A stretch of 64,000 nt of DNA from positions 1-64,000 of the forward strand of contig JAJDAC010000045.1 of the NCBI GenBank assembly GCA_029262065.1, given 5' to 3'. This DNA is from Candidatus Krumholzibacteriota bacterium. Its GTDB lineage: Bacteria > Krumholzibacteriota > Krumholzibacteriia > JAJRXK01. Below are positions 49,827-57,874 of this stretch, piece by piece (position 1 is the first letter of the stretch; every line of letters begins with the position of its first letter). A program made the translations under genes and the position numbers. A model generated the notes under the pieces. It was not told where the DNA came from. It did not search any database and saw only the letters and a list, made by a program, of their open reading frames with translations.

Positions 49827-52312
49827 TCCAACTCGATCTTCAGTTCGTCGCCGTTCATGTCCAGGCGTGCCGCGCGTCCCGCCGTGCCTTCGCTTTCGGA
49901 CATCATGATCTGCGCCAGCGGATTGATGATGCGCTGGTCGATGGTGCGTCGCACCGGGCGCGCGCCCATGGCGGGGTCGTAGCTCCATTCGGCCAGGCGA
50001 TCCATCGCCGCGTCGCTGATTTCCAGGGTCATGTCCTGAGCGGCCAGCATCTTGTGCAGCGACTTCAGCTGCAGCCCCAGAATCTGTCGCACCTCGTCCG
50101 AGTTCAGGCTGTGGAACACTACGAACTCGTCGAAACGGTTCACGAACTCGGGTCGCAGTCCGCGGCCGCCGTCGATCAACATGTCACGCAGCACCGTGTT
50201 GTCCACCGGTATACCCTTGGCGTTTTGCTCGGCGATCCACAGGCCCGCCATGTTGCTGGTCATGATGACCACGGTGTTGGAGAAGTCCACGGTGCGGCCC
50301 TGGCCGTCGGTAAGCCTCCCGTCGTCCAACACCTGCAGAAACACGTCGAACACGCGTTTGTCGGCCTTTTCTATTTCGTCGAACAGCAACACGCTGTAAG
50401 GCTTCAGACGTACCGCTTCGGTCAGCTGACCACCTTCTTCGTAACCCACGTAACCGGGAGGTGCGCCCACCAGCCGCTGCACCGTGTGTTCCTGTTGGAA
50501 CTCGCTCATGTCGAAGCGGATCATGGCCTTTTCGTCGGCAAACAGGAATTCGGCCAGGGTCTTGGCCAATTCGGTCTTGCCGGTGCCGGTGGGTCCCAAG
50601 AACAGGAAGCTGCCGATCGGCAGGTTGGGGCGTTTCAATCCCGCCCGGCCCTTGCGCACGGCGTTGGCCACGGCCACCACCGCCTCGTTCTGGCCGATCA
50701 GGCGTGCATGCAGGAACTGTTCGATGTGCGCGAGGCGTTCGCGCTCCTTGCCCATCATCTTGCTCACGGGAATGCCGGTGCGCAGCGACACCCGTGCGCC
50801 CACCTGGATCTCATCCACCCCGGGCGGCACCGTCGCCGCCAGTTCCAGAATCTTCTCGCGCGCGCTCGCGAGCGACACGGCGTCGCGTTCGGCGAGCGAA
50901 GGCAGATCCTCGAAGCCGCGCGCTTTCAGACCACGGGCGATCTCGTCGAGGATGTCGCCCCAGTGTTCGAGCGCGTCGCTGTCTTCCTGGGCGCTGCCCT
51001 CTTTCGAGGTGTCGGCTCCTTTCAGGCCCGCGATGGCGGCGCCGTCTTCCTGCAGGTACTTCAGTCGATCGCCGAAGATGCGGGTGTTCGAGGCGCAATC
51101 GTCCAACAGGTCGACGGCCTTGTCGGGAAGAAAGCGATCGGGAATGTAGCGCTTGGAAAGCGTCACCGCGGCCTGCAGGGCTTGATCATGGATCTCGACC
51201 TGATGGTGTTCCTGGTAGCGCGGTCGGATTCCCTCGAGGATGCGCACGCACACGGCTTCGTCGGGTTCGGCTACGTCGATGCGCACGAAGCGTCTGGCGA
51301 AGGCCGGGTCCTTCTCTATGTGGGTCTTGTATTCGCCCACCGTCGTGCAGCCGATCACGCGCAGCGCGCCTCGCGCCAACGCTGGCTTCAGCAGGTTGGC
51401 GGCGTCCATGCCACCTCCGCCGCCGCCGGCGCTGAGCAGCGTGTGGACCTCGTCCACGAACAGGATGGCCTGGCCGGCGGTGGCTTCCAGTTCGCGAATC
51501 AGTTTCTTCAGTCGTTCCTCGAATTCGCCTTTGTACTTTGCTCCGGCCACCAACGAAGCCAGGTCGAGGCTGAGGATGCGGCAGTCGGTCAGGACGGGCG
51601 GAACGTGTCCTTGCGCGATAGCCAGAGCCAAGCCTTCGACCACGGCGGTCTTGCCCACGCCGGGTTCGCCGACCAGCACCGCGTTGTTCTTGCGACGACG
51701 GGCCAGGGTTTCGATGAGCTGCGCCGTTTCGGCCTGGCGACCGATGACTGGATCCAGCTCGCCCGAACGCGCCTCGGCCGTCAGGTCGGTGCAGAACTGC
51801 AGAAGGTTGCCGGCCGACGACGCGCCAGCGGCGGACGCCGTCCCGGCGCCAGCCGGGACCGCCAACCCCTCAGCCTTCTGCAGATCCTTCAGCACCGACA
51901 GAATCCCGGCCCGCTTCAACCCCAGTTCCTTGCGCAACCCGCGGTCGATACCCCCGTCCACCGAGACCAGGGCAATAAGCAGGTGTACGCCGGTGAGTTC
52001 CTCGGCCTCCAACACCTTGCGCTCGGTTTCGGCCAGATCCAAGGCGCCCTGGAATTTGCCAGAGGGTTTGGGCTCGAATACGGGCCGCGAGGGCTTGTCT
52101 ACCTGATCGAGGGCGTCGTCCAGCCGGTCGCGCACCGGAGCGATCTCGCGGCTCATGGCCAGGAGCAGGTTGGCCACGTCACCATCGTCAGGAACCAGCA
52201 GGGCGTAGAACAGGTGGAGGGGCGTGGTTTCGGCGTGCCCACGTTCCTTGGCGATGTCGCTCGCTCGCGTCACGGCATCGGTGACTTCCATCTTCCAGCG
52301 GCGGGTATTCAT
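49823..52312 (-). CDS. clpV: ClpV/TssH-type AAA+ ATPase
   Basis: The product is 829 residues. A Clp N-domain (residues 1-~150; HAETTPLHLFYALL) precedes AAA1 with Walker A GEPGVGKT (~213) and AAA2 with Walker A GPTGTGKT (~571), plus the pore loop GAKYKGEFEERLKKL and GAPPGYVGYEEGGQLTEAVR. The middle coiled-coil is short for ClpB. In type VI systems ClpV recycles contracted TssBC sheath. Divergent placement beside tssB supports ClpV over the stress disaggregase ClpB. The ATG at 52312 has AGGAG upstream. Confidence 0.88.
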   Translation of the reverse strand: MNTRRWKMEVTDAVTRASDIAKERGHAETTPLHLFYALLVPDDGDVANLLLAMSREIAPVRDRLDDALDQVDKPSRPVFEPKPSGKFQGALDLAETERKVLEAEELTGVHLLIALVSVDGGIDRGLRKELGLKRAGILSVLKDLQKAEGLAVPAGAGTASAAGASSAGNLLQFCTDLTAEARSGELDPVIGRQAETAQLIETLARRRKNNAVLVGEPGVGKTAVVEGLALAIAQGHVPPVLTDCRILSLDLASLVAGAKYKGEFEERLKKLIRELEATAGQAILFVDEVHTLLSAGGGGGGMDAANLLKPALARGALRVIGCTTVGEYKTHIEKDPAFARRFVRIDVAEPDEAVCVRILEGIRPRYQEHHQVEIHDQALQAAVTLSKRYIPDRFLPDKAVDLLDDCASNTRIFGDRLKYLQEDGAAIAGLKGADTSKEGSAQEDSDALEHWGDILDEIARGLKARGFEDLPSLAERDAVSLASAREKILELAATVPPGVDEIQVGARVSLRTGIPVSKMMGKERERLAHIEQFLHARLIGQNEAVVAVANAVRKGRAGLKRPNLPIGSFLFLGPTGTGKTELAKTLAEFLFADEKAMIRFDMSEFQQEHTVQRLVGAPPGYVGYEEGGQLTEAVRLKPYSVLLFDEIEKADKRVFDVFLQVLDDGRLTDGQGRTVDFSNTVVIMTSNMAGLWIAEQNAKGIPVDNTVLRDMLIDGGRGLRPEFVNRFDEFVVFHSLNSDEVRQILGLQLKSLHKMLAAQDMTLEISDAAMDRLAEWSYDPAMGARPVRRTIDQRIINPLAQIMMSESEGTAGRAARLDMNGDELKIELD

Positions 52313-52384
52313 GTTGGAGCGCTCCTGGGGTTGGGCCCGGTCAGGCCGCGGCCCGCGGGAAGGGGTAGGAATTAGCGGACGACG

Positions 52385-52414
52385 ATCTTAGATCCCGCTC
52401 GCAATGGGTGTCAA
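52385..52414 (-). promoter_or_regulatory. Candidate sigma70 promoter of clpV
   Basis: On the minus strand a perfect TTGACA (52409-52414), 18 bases, then TAAGAT (52385-52390). The predicted leader is about 66 bases. Confidence 0.5.
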
Positions 52415-52571
52415 AGCCTGCCACCGGAGGATTCCCCGTCGAAGATTGGCGAGGTATATCGTCAGGATTGGCGAATGATCGCAAGTCCGTGTTTGTTGGC
52501 GTCACCCCAGTAGACCTCGTAACTCTATGCAGAAATTGGAGTTTTGGAACTATGCTGGAAATTGCGCCCAG

Positions 52572-52580
52572 TGGTATGAT
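52572..52580 (+). promoter_or_regulatory. Candidate extended -10 promoter of the tss operon
   Basis: TGGTATGAT is an extended -10 (TG, one base, TATGAT), with no good -35. It lies about 120 bases upstream of tssB. Confidence 0.4.
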
Positions 52581-52703
52581 CCATGATGTACACACGAGTC
52601 GACGGGGCAGACGAAGATGGCTTCGCCCTCCCGTGACTTGGGTGGCTTCAACCGCTCCTAAGGACACGGGCGACACTGAGCGAGACTGGAGGACCAAACA
52701 GTC

Positions 52704-53156
52704 ATGGCCAAGATGAAACACATGTTCGCGGAACACATCAAGGAACTCGACGACAGCATGGCGGTCGAGATCCTGGATAGCAACCGCACGATCTTCGTAG
52801 CTCCGCTGAATGAGTCAGCGGGAGAAGAACCCGAGCTGACAAATTGTCGAAACACCAAAGACGTATTCGAGAAGTTCAAGCCGATGGCCGAGGTCGAGGT
52901 GAAGAACGATCAGGGTGAGTCGGAGAGTGCGGACCTGCACTTCAACCAGGTAAAGGACTTCAGCGTGGACTCGGTGATTGCCCAGAGCAAGACCCTCGAG
53001 TCCATCCGCAACGAGAATCTGATTCTCAAGGAATTCCTGAAGTCGGTGGGTTCCAACGCAACCCTACGCAAGGCTCTGAGCGACGGTACTCAGCGCGATC
53101 AATTACTCAATGGATTCAAGGCCGCGCTGGCAGCCTTGGGCGGAGAGGAGGAGTGA
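52704..53156 (+). CDS. tssB: Contractile sheath small subunit TssB (VipA)
   Basis: The product is 150 residues. The core DVFEKFKPMAEVEVKNDQGE followed by FNQVKDFSVDSVIAQS is the TssB pattern in which a beta strand feeds into the TssC sheet; the tail LLNGFKAALAALG resembles the Bacteroidota-type TssB. With TssC it forms the sheath that contracts to drive the Hcp tube. The ATG at 52704 has GGAGG upstream. Its end overlaps the tssC ribosome site and a GTG start candidate. Confidence 0.87.
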   Translation: MAKMKHMFAEHIKELDDSMAVEILDSNRTIFVAPLNESAGEEPELTNCRNTKDVFEKFKPMAEVEVKNDQGESESADLHFNQVKDFSVDSVIAQSKTLESIRNENLILKEFLKSVGSNATLRKALSDGTQRDQLLNGFKAALAALGGEEE

Positions 53157-53158
53157 CG

Positions 53159-54607
53159 ATGTCGGACGAACAGAACGAACAACAATCTCCTGATTCTCAG
53201 CCCGAAACCGTTCACGCCGAAGCCGAAGCGGCTTCCCCATCGGCGGCTCCTCAGGACGCGGCCACCTACGCGGGCGCTCTGAAGGAAGTCGGCATCGGCG
53301 ACGCGAAGAAGACGATCACCTGGTTGGGCAAGATGATGCCGAAGGCCGTGAGCGACGGTATGAAGTTGCCCGCGCTCTCGCTGCTCGATCCGGGCAAGAA
53401 GTCGCAGTACAAGGACTTCCTCGAGAAGCCCACCTGGGATGAACCTCGCAAGCTCATGAAGCAGCGTCTGTCCGCCTGGATCACGGCGATCGAGGCTTCC
53501 GACGACCTCGACGAGGTCCAGGAGAAGGCCAGCGAGCGCGTCGATCAGCTGAGCGAGTTGCTCAGTGAAAACCTGAACAGCGTGTACGAGACCATTCGGC
53601 CGCTGGAGAAGACGTATCGCGCCCTGGACGGATTCTTCGCCAACGCGCAGACCGAGCCGGGCGCCAACGTGGACGCATGGTTCTACAACTGCAGCGGCGA
53701 GCAGCTCATGGATTCCGACGACCGCACCGTGTTCGAGGGTCTGGCCGAGACGATCCGCTCTGAGTACAAGTTCTTCAGCTTGAAGAACGTCTATTCGAAT
53801 CTGGTGCTCCCCAATTGGCCCGGCGGCATCCAGGAAGTGGATCGTCTGGGTTCGTTGGGTGAGATGTACAAGATCCAGGTGTTCGCCGACGTGGAAGACT
53901 ACGAGACCTTCGACGAACTGGTCGACGTGATGGAGGCCGGGTACGAGGGCATCAAGGGTAGCACCTCCGAGAAGCAGTACGTGTCGCTGGTGGGCAACCA
54001 CCTCATGGGACGCGAACGTCACGAGTTCGAAGATGATGATCTGTACGTGTCGCCGGCCGCGCATCTGGCCGGGCTCATCTACAACTGCGATGAGTCCATG
54101 GGCACGCACGAATCGTCGGCGGGTTACGTGAAGGGTGGCATCCAGGGTCCGGCCAAGGACCGTTTTCGCCTGGACCGGGACAAGGTCGCCAAGATGAAGC
54201 AGCTGGGCGTCATTCCCACGGCCTACTGGGATGGCAAGGTCCGCATGCTGGGCGACTGGAACCTCTCGGCCAAGGAAGGTCTGGATACCTACTCACGCAT
54301 CCGAACCGAAGACTGGGTGGTGAAGAACGTTTGTCATTACCTGAACAAGCAGGCGTTCAAGAACATCACCAATCAGACTCTGTCCGCGATCCAGAAGGAC
54401 CTTCGCAAATTCCTCGGGGAATGCGTGGGGGACACCAAGCCTTTGGATAGCGCGCAGGTGGAAGTACGGGCCACGCCCGAGCAACGAGCCAAGCACGAAG
54501 TCGATGTCAAGCTCACGCTCGGGTTCAAACAATCCGTACACGCCTTCAATGTGAAGGTCAAAGAAGACGACGCCGGAAACACCGATGTTTCCTTTGAGCA
54601 AGAATAA
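53159..54607 (+). CDS. tssC: Contractile sheath large subunit TssC (VipB)
   Basis: The product is 482 residues. The first ~100 residues are a charged helical tail; homology to TssC starts near RPLEKTYRALDGFF and continues through NVYSNLVLPNW, KIQVFADVEDYETFDELVDV, DLYVSPAAHLAGLIY, LGVIPTAYWDGKV, YSRIRTEDWVVKNVCHYLNK and IQKDLRKFLGE. This resembles Bacteroidota (T6SSiii) TssC more than the proteobacterial form. The ATG at 53159 is preferred over the GTG at 53153 because AGGAGG is seven bases before it. Confidence 0.87.
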   Translation: MSDEQNEQQSPDSQPETVHAEAEAASPSAAPQDAATYAGALKEVGIGDAKKTITWLGKMMPKAVSDGMKLPALSLLDPGKKSQYKDFLEKPTWDEPRKLMKQRLSAWITAIEASDDLDEVQEKASERVDQLSELLSENLNSVYETIRPLEKTYRALDGFFANAQTEPGANVDAWFYNCSGEQLMDSDDRTVFEGLAETIRSEYKFFSLKNVYSNLVLPNWPGGIQEVDRLGSLGEMYKIQVFADVEDYETFDELVDVMEAGYEGIKGSTSEKQYVSLVGNHLMGRERHEFEDDDLYVSPAAHLAGLIYNCDESMGTHESSAGYVKGGIQGPAKDRFRLDRDKVAKMKQLGVIPTAYWDGKVRMLGDWNLSAKEGLDTYSRIRTEDWVVKNVCHYLNKQAFKNITNQTLSAIQKDLRKFLGECVGDTKPLDSAQVEVRATPEQRAKHEVDVKLTLGFKQSVHAFNVKVKEDDAGNTDVSFEQE

Positions 54608-54641
54608 ACAGTCACATACCTACTAAAAGGAGAAACTAACA

Positions 54642-55037
54642 ATGGCACGGCAACCAATTTTCAAGGTCGATGGCAACGAAATGTCCAACGTCCTCGAGGT
54701 GAAGTACGGCATCAACGCAGCTCTGGATCGCGATGGCGCCCCCACCCGTGGTGTGGACTTCAGCGGTCTGTTCATCCGTCGCGTCATGGACGGCAAGGTC
54801 GACATCGCCGACTGGGCGTCCTCGGCCGACTCGCCGAATCGCAAGAGCGGTGAGATCGTATTCATGAACGCCGATGGTCAGGTCATGAAGACGGTCACGT
54901 TCGACGGCGCCTACGTACGATCGTACGCGGTGGACTTCGCGGCGGGTGGCGATCACCCCGAAGAGCTCATCGTGATCGAAGCCGAGCAGTTCGACGTCGA
55001 AGGTCACGCGGTGGACTTCGACTGGAAGAACAAGTAG
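54642..55037 (+). CDS. tssD: Hcp-like tube protein TssD, copy 1
   Basis: The product is 131 residues of the short TssD tube-protein type (FKVDGNEMSNVLEVKYGINA; RKSGEIVFMNADG; SYAVDFAAGGDHPEELIVIEAEQF). Hexamers stack into the tube that the sheath propels. It lies 34 bp after tssC and 66 bp before a paralogue that shares the start pattern and strand order. Ribosome site AAAGGAG precedes the ATG. Confidence 0.83.
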   Translation: MARQPIFKVDGNEMSNVLEVKYGINAALDRDGAPTRGVDFSGLFIRRVMDGKVDIADWASSADSPNRKSGEIVFMNADGQVMKTVTFDGAYVRSYAVDFAAGGDHPEELIVIEAEQFDVEGHAVDFDWKNK

Positions 55038-55103
55038 CCCGTTTCTTCACACACACTCAAATATTCACATTGAACCAAGTAGACAAGCAAGGAGACGAAA
55101 CAA

Positions 55104-55532
55104 ATGGCGCGCGCGAATCAATACCGAGTAGAGATCGACGGAAGCCCCGTGGGAAATATTCTCTCGGTGAAGTTTGGAGTCAACACGGCCCGCGATTCCA
55201 ACGGAGCCCCGGTGGACAAGGACGCGCAGGTGGACAACATCTGCATCGAGCGTCGCAGTGACGAGAACACCGACCTGTTTCTTTGGTCGCTGAAGCCCCA
55301 CCAGGAGTACTTCAAGAGCGGCAAGATCGAGTTCCTCGATCCCCGCCACGAGGACAAGGTCATCTGTACGATCGAGTTCGAGAATGCCTTCCTGGCCTCG
55401 TACCGCGAGATCGTTCCCCACGTCACCGAACTTCGCAACGAGCCGCAGACCGAGTACGTCGAGATCTCGTCGAACAAGGTCACGTTCAACGGCATCGAGT
55501 GGCAGGGCACGGGCGCCTGGTCGCTCGGGTAA
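55104..55532 (+). CDS. tssD: Hcp-like tube protein TssD, copy 2
   Basis: The product is 142 residues and a paralogue of the preceding tube protein (MARANQYRVEIDGSPVGNIL; LSVKFGVNTARDSNGAPVDK; FKSGKIEFLDP; SYREIVPHVTELRNEP; EYVEISSNKVTFNGIEW). It is diverged enough to have a distinct role, such as a capping ring or an effector-binding tube. Followed by a 10-bp perfect hairpin before vgrG. Confidence 0.82.
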   Translation: MARANQYRVEIDGSPVGNILSVKFGVNTARDSNGAPVDKDAQVDNICIERRSDENTDLFLWSLKPHQEYFKSGKIEFLDPRHEDKVICTIEFENAFLASYREIVPHVTELRNEPQTEYVEISSNKVTFNGIEWQGTGAWSLG

Positions 55533-55557
55533 CTCGCCGATGACTGCGCCGGACCCT

Positions 55558-55582
55558 GGACCCGGGCTGATCGCCCGGGTCC
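55558..55582 (+). terminator. Hairpin between tssD copy 2 and vgrG
   Basis: GGACCCGGGC (55558-55567) and GCCCGGGTCC (55573-55582) pair perfectly around a 5-base loop. There is no T run immediately after, so it is more likely a partial terminator or a 3' mRNA stabiliser that keeps Hcp levels above VgrG. Confidence 0.5.
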
Positions 55583-55624
55583 TGGCTGGCAACTCTTTCT
55601 CATTTCCATACTGAAGAGGACATC

Positions 55625-57463
55625 ATGGCTTTCTCCGATCTCACCGTGAAAGTGGCGGGCAGCGACCTGGCCGATCAGGAAATTCGCGTGGGGGGAATCC
55701 GACTGGAACAAACTCTCGTTGATCACCACCATTTCGAGGTCGAGTGTCTTGCGTTGACGCAGGAAGACTCGGACATCGATGGCGGAATCAGCGACGCGCT
55801 CGACAGCCTGCACGACGGACTGGGGCAGGAGCTCGAGCTGGTCGCCACCTGGGACGGCTCATCGTCCAACCAGACGCTCACCTTCAAGGGCGTGATCACC
55901 GAAGTGAGACACGAGCGCCAACTGCGGGGTGCCTATACGGTTATTCTGCAGGGCTATTCCCACTGCGTGCGGCTGGATTCGGCGATGCGCAATCGCATGT
56001 GGGAAGAGGTCAAGGCTTCCGACGTGATCGCCGAAGTTTGCTCGGCCTACGGCGCGGTCTGCGACGTGCAGGCCAGCACCGACAAGGTCTACGCGTTCCT
56101 CGTTCAGCATGGCCAGACCGACTACGATTTTCTCCGCGAGCTGTGCTCGCGCGAGTTGCTTCACATGTATTACGACGGTACCAAGCTCGTGGTGGCCAAC
56201 CAGCTCGACGGCGGCTCACAGACGCTGACCATGGGCCGCACCGAAGAGTCGGGATCTTTGCATAGCTTTGGCGTGAGCCTGGCGGCCAGCGGTGGCAAGG
56301 TTCGCGTACGTGAATGGGACCCCGTAACCGCCAAGTCCTTGAAAAAGGCCAATTCGGAGATTTCCGTATCGGGCGCCAAGCATCCGTTCACGGACCTGGC
56401 CATGACGCGCAGCGACGAGGTGTTCGGAGAGGTCGGCGATCATATGACCGCGGTGCCTCCGGCTTCGTTGGCCGATATCGACCACGAACTCAAGAATCGC
56501 AAGACCAGTTGGCTGTCGCATCTGGTGCGGGGCACCGGCGAGAGCGACAACCTGGCCCTGGTCCCTGGCGTCACGTTGGACGTGCAGGGCGTGAGTTCAG
56601 CTCACTCGGGCGAGTATTTCGTCGAGCGGGTGGAGCATCAGTTCGAGGTGGGCGGCTCGCGCTATCGCAACGAGTTCGAGTGTATTCCCGCGCAAACCAA
56701 ATTTCCGGCCCTGGCCGAGCCCACGCCGAAACAGTCGAGCATCTGGACGGGCATTGTCGTGGACAACTACGACCCCGAAAACGCGGGTCACGTGAAGGTG
56801 ACGTTGACCCACTCCGTGGATGGCGAAACCGCCGAGGGCGCCAGCCGGGACGGCGAGGTCATCACCAAATGGATTCCGGTAGCCAGCCCGCACGCGGGTG
56901 AAGGTTGGGGTTGGGTTTCGTTGCCCGAACCCGGCGACGAAGTACTCGTAGCGTTCATCCACGGCAACTTCCACCGGCCCGTGATCATCGGCAGTTTGCA
57001 CAACCCGGGCAAGCCCAGCGCGGCGTTCGATCAGATCACCGACGAAATGCCCGCCAATGAGGGCAAGGTGTTCCTGACCAGAAGCGGCAATCGCCTGTTG
57101 TTTCGGGACACTCCTGACAGCGAGACGATCGAGATCTCCACGCCCGATCAGAAGAACCGTATTACGCTGACCATGGATGGTGGCGAGAAAATCGAAATCC
57201 ACACCGAGGGTGACCTCAAGGTCAAGGCCATGAAGACCGTCACGGTGGAGGCCGAGGATTCCATTACTGTGACCAGCCAGAAGGACATCACGCTGGAAGC
57301 CCAGGGCGACATGAACCTGAAGGCCAAGGGCAAACTGAACATGGAAGCCAAGGGCAACTCCGAACTCGCCGGAATGGAAGTGAACGTGAAGAGCAAGGGT
57401 GGTACGGTAAAGGCCAGCCCGTCGGGAGTCGACGTGAAGGGCAGCATGATCAAGTTGAACTAG
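55625..57463 (+). CDS. vgrG: VgrG/TssI spike protein
   Basis: The product is 612 residues. Residues ~1-360 are the gp27-like base (LEQTLVDHHHFEVECLAL; FLVQHGQTDYDFLRELCSRE). A gp5 OB-fold follows at ~375-460 (GIVVDNYDPENAGHVKVTL; HAGEGWGWVSLPEPGDEVLV; HGNFHRPVIIGSLHNPGKP). The C-terminus is a repetitive beta-prism (VTVEAEDSITVTSQKDITLE; DMNLKAKGKLNMEAKGNSEL) ending without any added effector domain. It caps the Hcp tube. No PAAR tip gene follows. Confidence 0.92.
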   Translation: MAFSDLTVKVAGSDLADQEIRVGGIRLEQTLVDHHHFEVECLALTQEDSDIDGGISDALDSLHDGLGQELELVATWDGSSSNQTLTFKGVITEVRHERQLRGAYTVILQGYSHCVRLDSAMRNRMWEEVKASDVIAEVCSAYGAVCDVQASTDKVYAFLVQHGQTDYDFLRELCSRELLHMYYDGTKLVVANQLDGGSQTLTMGRTEESGSLHSFGVSLAASGGKVRVREWDPVTAKSLKKANSEISVSGAKHPFTDLAMTRSDEVFGEVGDHMTAVPPASLADIDHELKNRKTSWLSHLVRGTGESDNLALVPGVTLDVQGVSSAHSGEYFVERVEHQFEVGGSRYRNEFECIPAQTKFPALAEPTPKQSSIWTGIVVDNYDPENAGHVKVTLTHSVDGETAEGASRDGEVITKWIPVASPHAGEGWGWVSLPEPGDEVLVAFIHGNFHRPVIIGSLHNPGKPSAAFDQITDEMPANEGKVFLTRSGNRLLFRDTPDSETIEISTPDQKNRITLTMDGGEKIEIHTEGDLKVKAMKTVTVEAEDSITVTSQKDITLEAQGDMNLKAKGKLNMEAKGNSELAGMEVNVKSKGGTVKASPSGVDVKGSMIKLN

Positions 57464-57478
57464 ACCCTGGGGAATGAG

Positions 57479-57874
57479 ATGTCCGACGAAATTGCCCCCT
57501 ACCTGCGCCTGCCTCTCACGTTCGAGGGCGGGCGTTTGGCTTCCTGCTCCATGGATGCCTCGGTCGCGGCCAACATTCGCTTGATCCTTCACAACCAGGT
57601 GCAGGGTCAGGCCAAGCCCCCCGGCGTATCCGCCAACCCCGACTACGGGGCCGACCTGCCGCACCATGAGTTTCGTCACGGTCGCATCCAGGACGTGGTG
57701 CAGGAAGTCAGGCGCGCGCTTCGCGACCTCGAGCCCCGCATCGTGCACCCGGCCAAGGTCGACTTCGTCAAGAAGCGCCCGGGGCGCTTTCTTCCGTTCG
57801 CCGTGCTTCGCGTTTCCAGTACCGTGATCGCGACGGGTGAACCCATTACCCTGGAATTCGAGATCGAAAAATGA
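57479..57874 (+). CDS. tssE: Baseplate wedge protein TssE (gp25-like)
   Basis: The product is 131 residues. The gp25 features are present: an opening PLTFEGGRLASCSMDASVAANI, NPDYGADLP with the conserved acidic residue, VQEVRRALRDLEPRI, and a C-terminal beta pair. It nucleates the sheath at the baseplate. It follows vgrG by 15 bases and overlaps tssF by four (ATGA). Confidence 0.87.
   Translation: MSDEIAPYLRLPLTFEGGRLASCSMDASVAANIRLILHNQVQGQAKPPGVSANPDYGADLPHHEFRHGRIQDVVQEVRRALRDLEPRIVHPAKVDFVKKRPGRFLPFAVLRVSSTVIATGEPITLEFEIEK

Larger units (their letters stand above)
52313..52703. other. Divergent control region between clpV and tssB
   Basis: This 391-base stretch has no supported gene. It carries the two divergent promoters described separately, and leaders of about 66 bases (clpV) and 115 bases (tssB). 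I see no clear operator palindrome or sigma54 site. Confidence 0.5.

Noticed and set aside
50054-52375. 773-codon open frame on the plus strand opposite clpV
   Set aside because: Antisense to a well-matched ClpV. High GC keeps the opposite frame open, and the translation shows no domain.
52313-52703. Sigma54 promoter for the tss operon, as in some proteobacterial T6SS
   Set aside because: Only a partial TGGAA-ATTGC is present with the wrong spacing; an extended -10 fits better.
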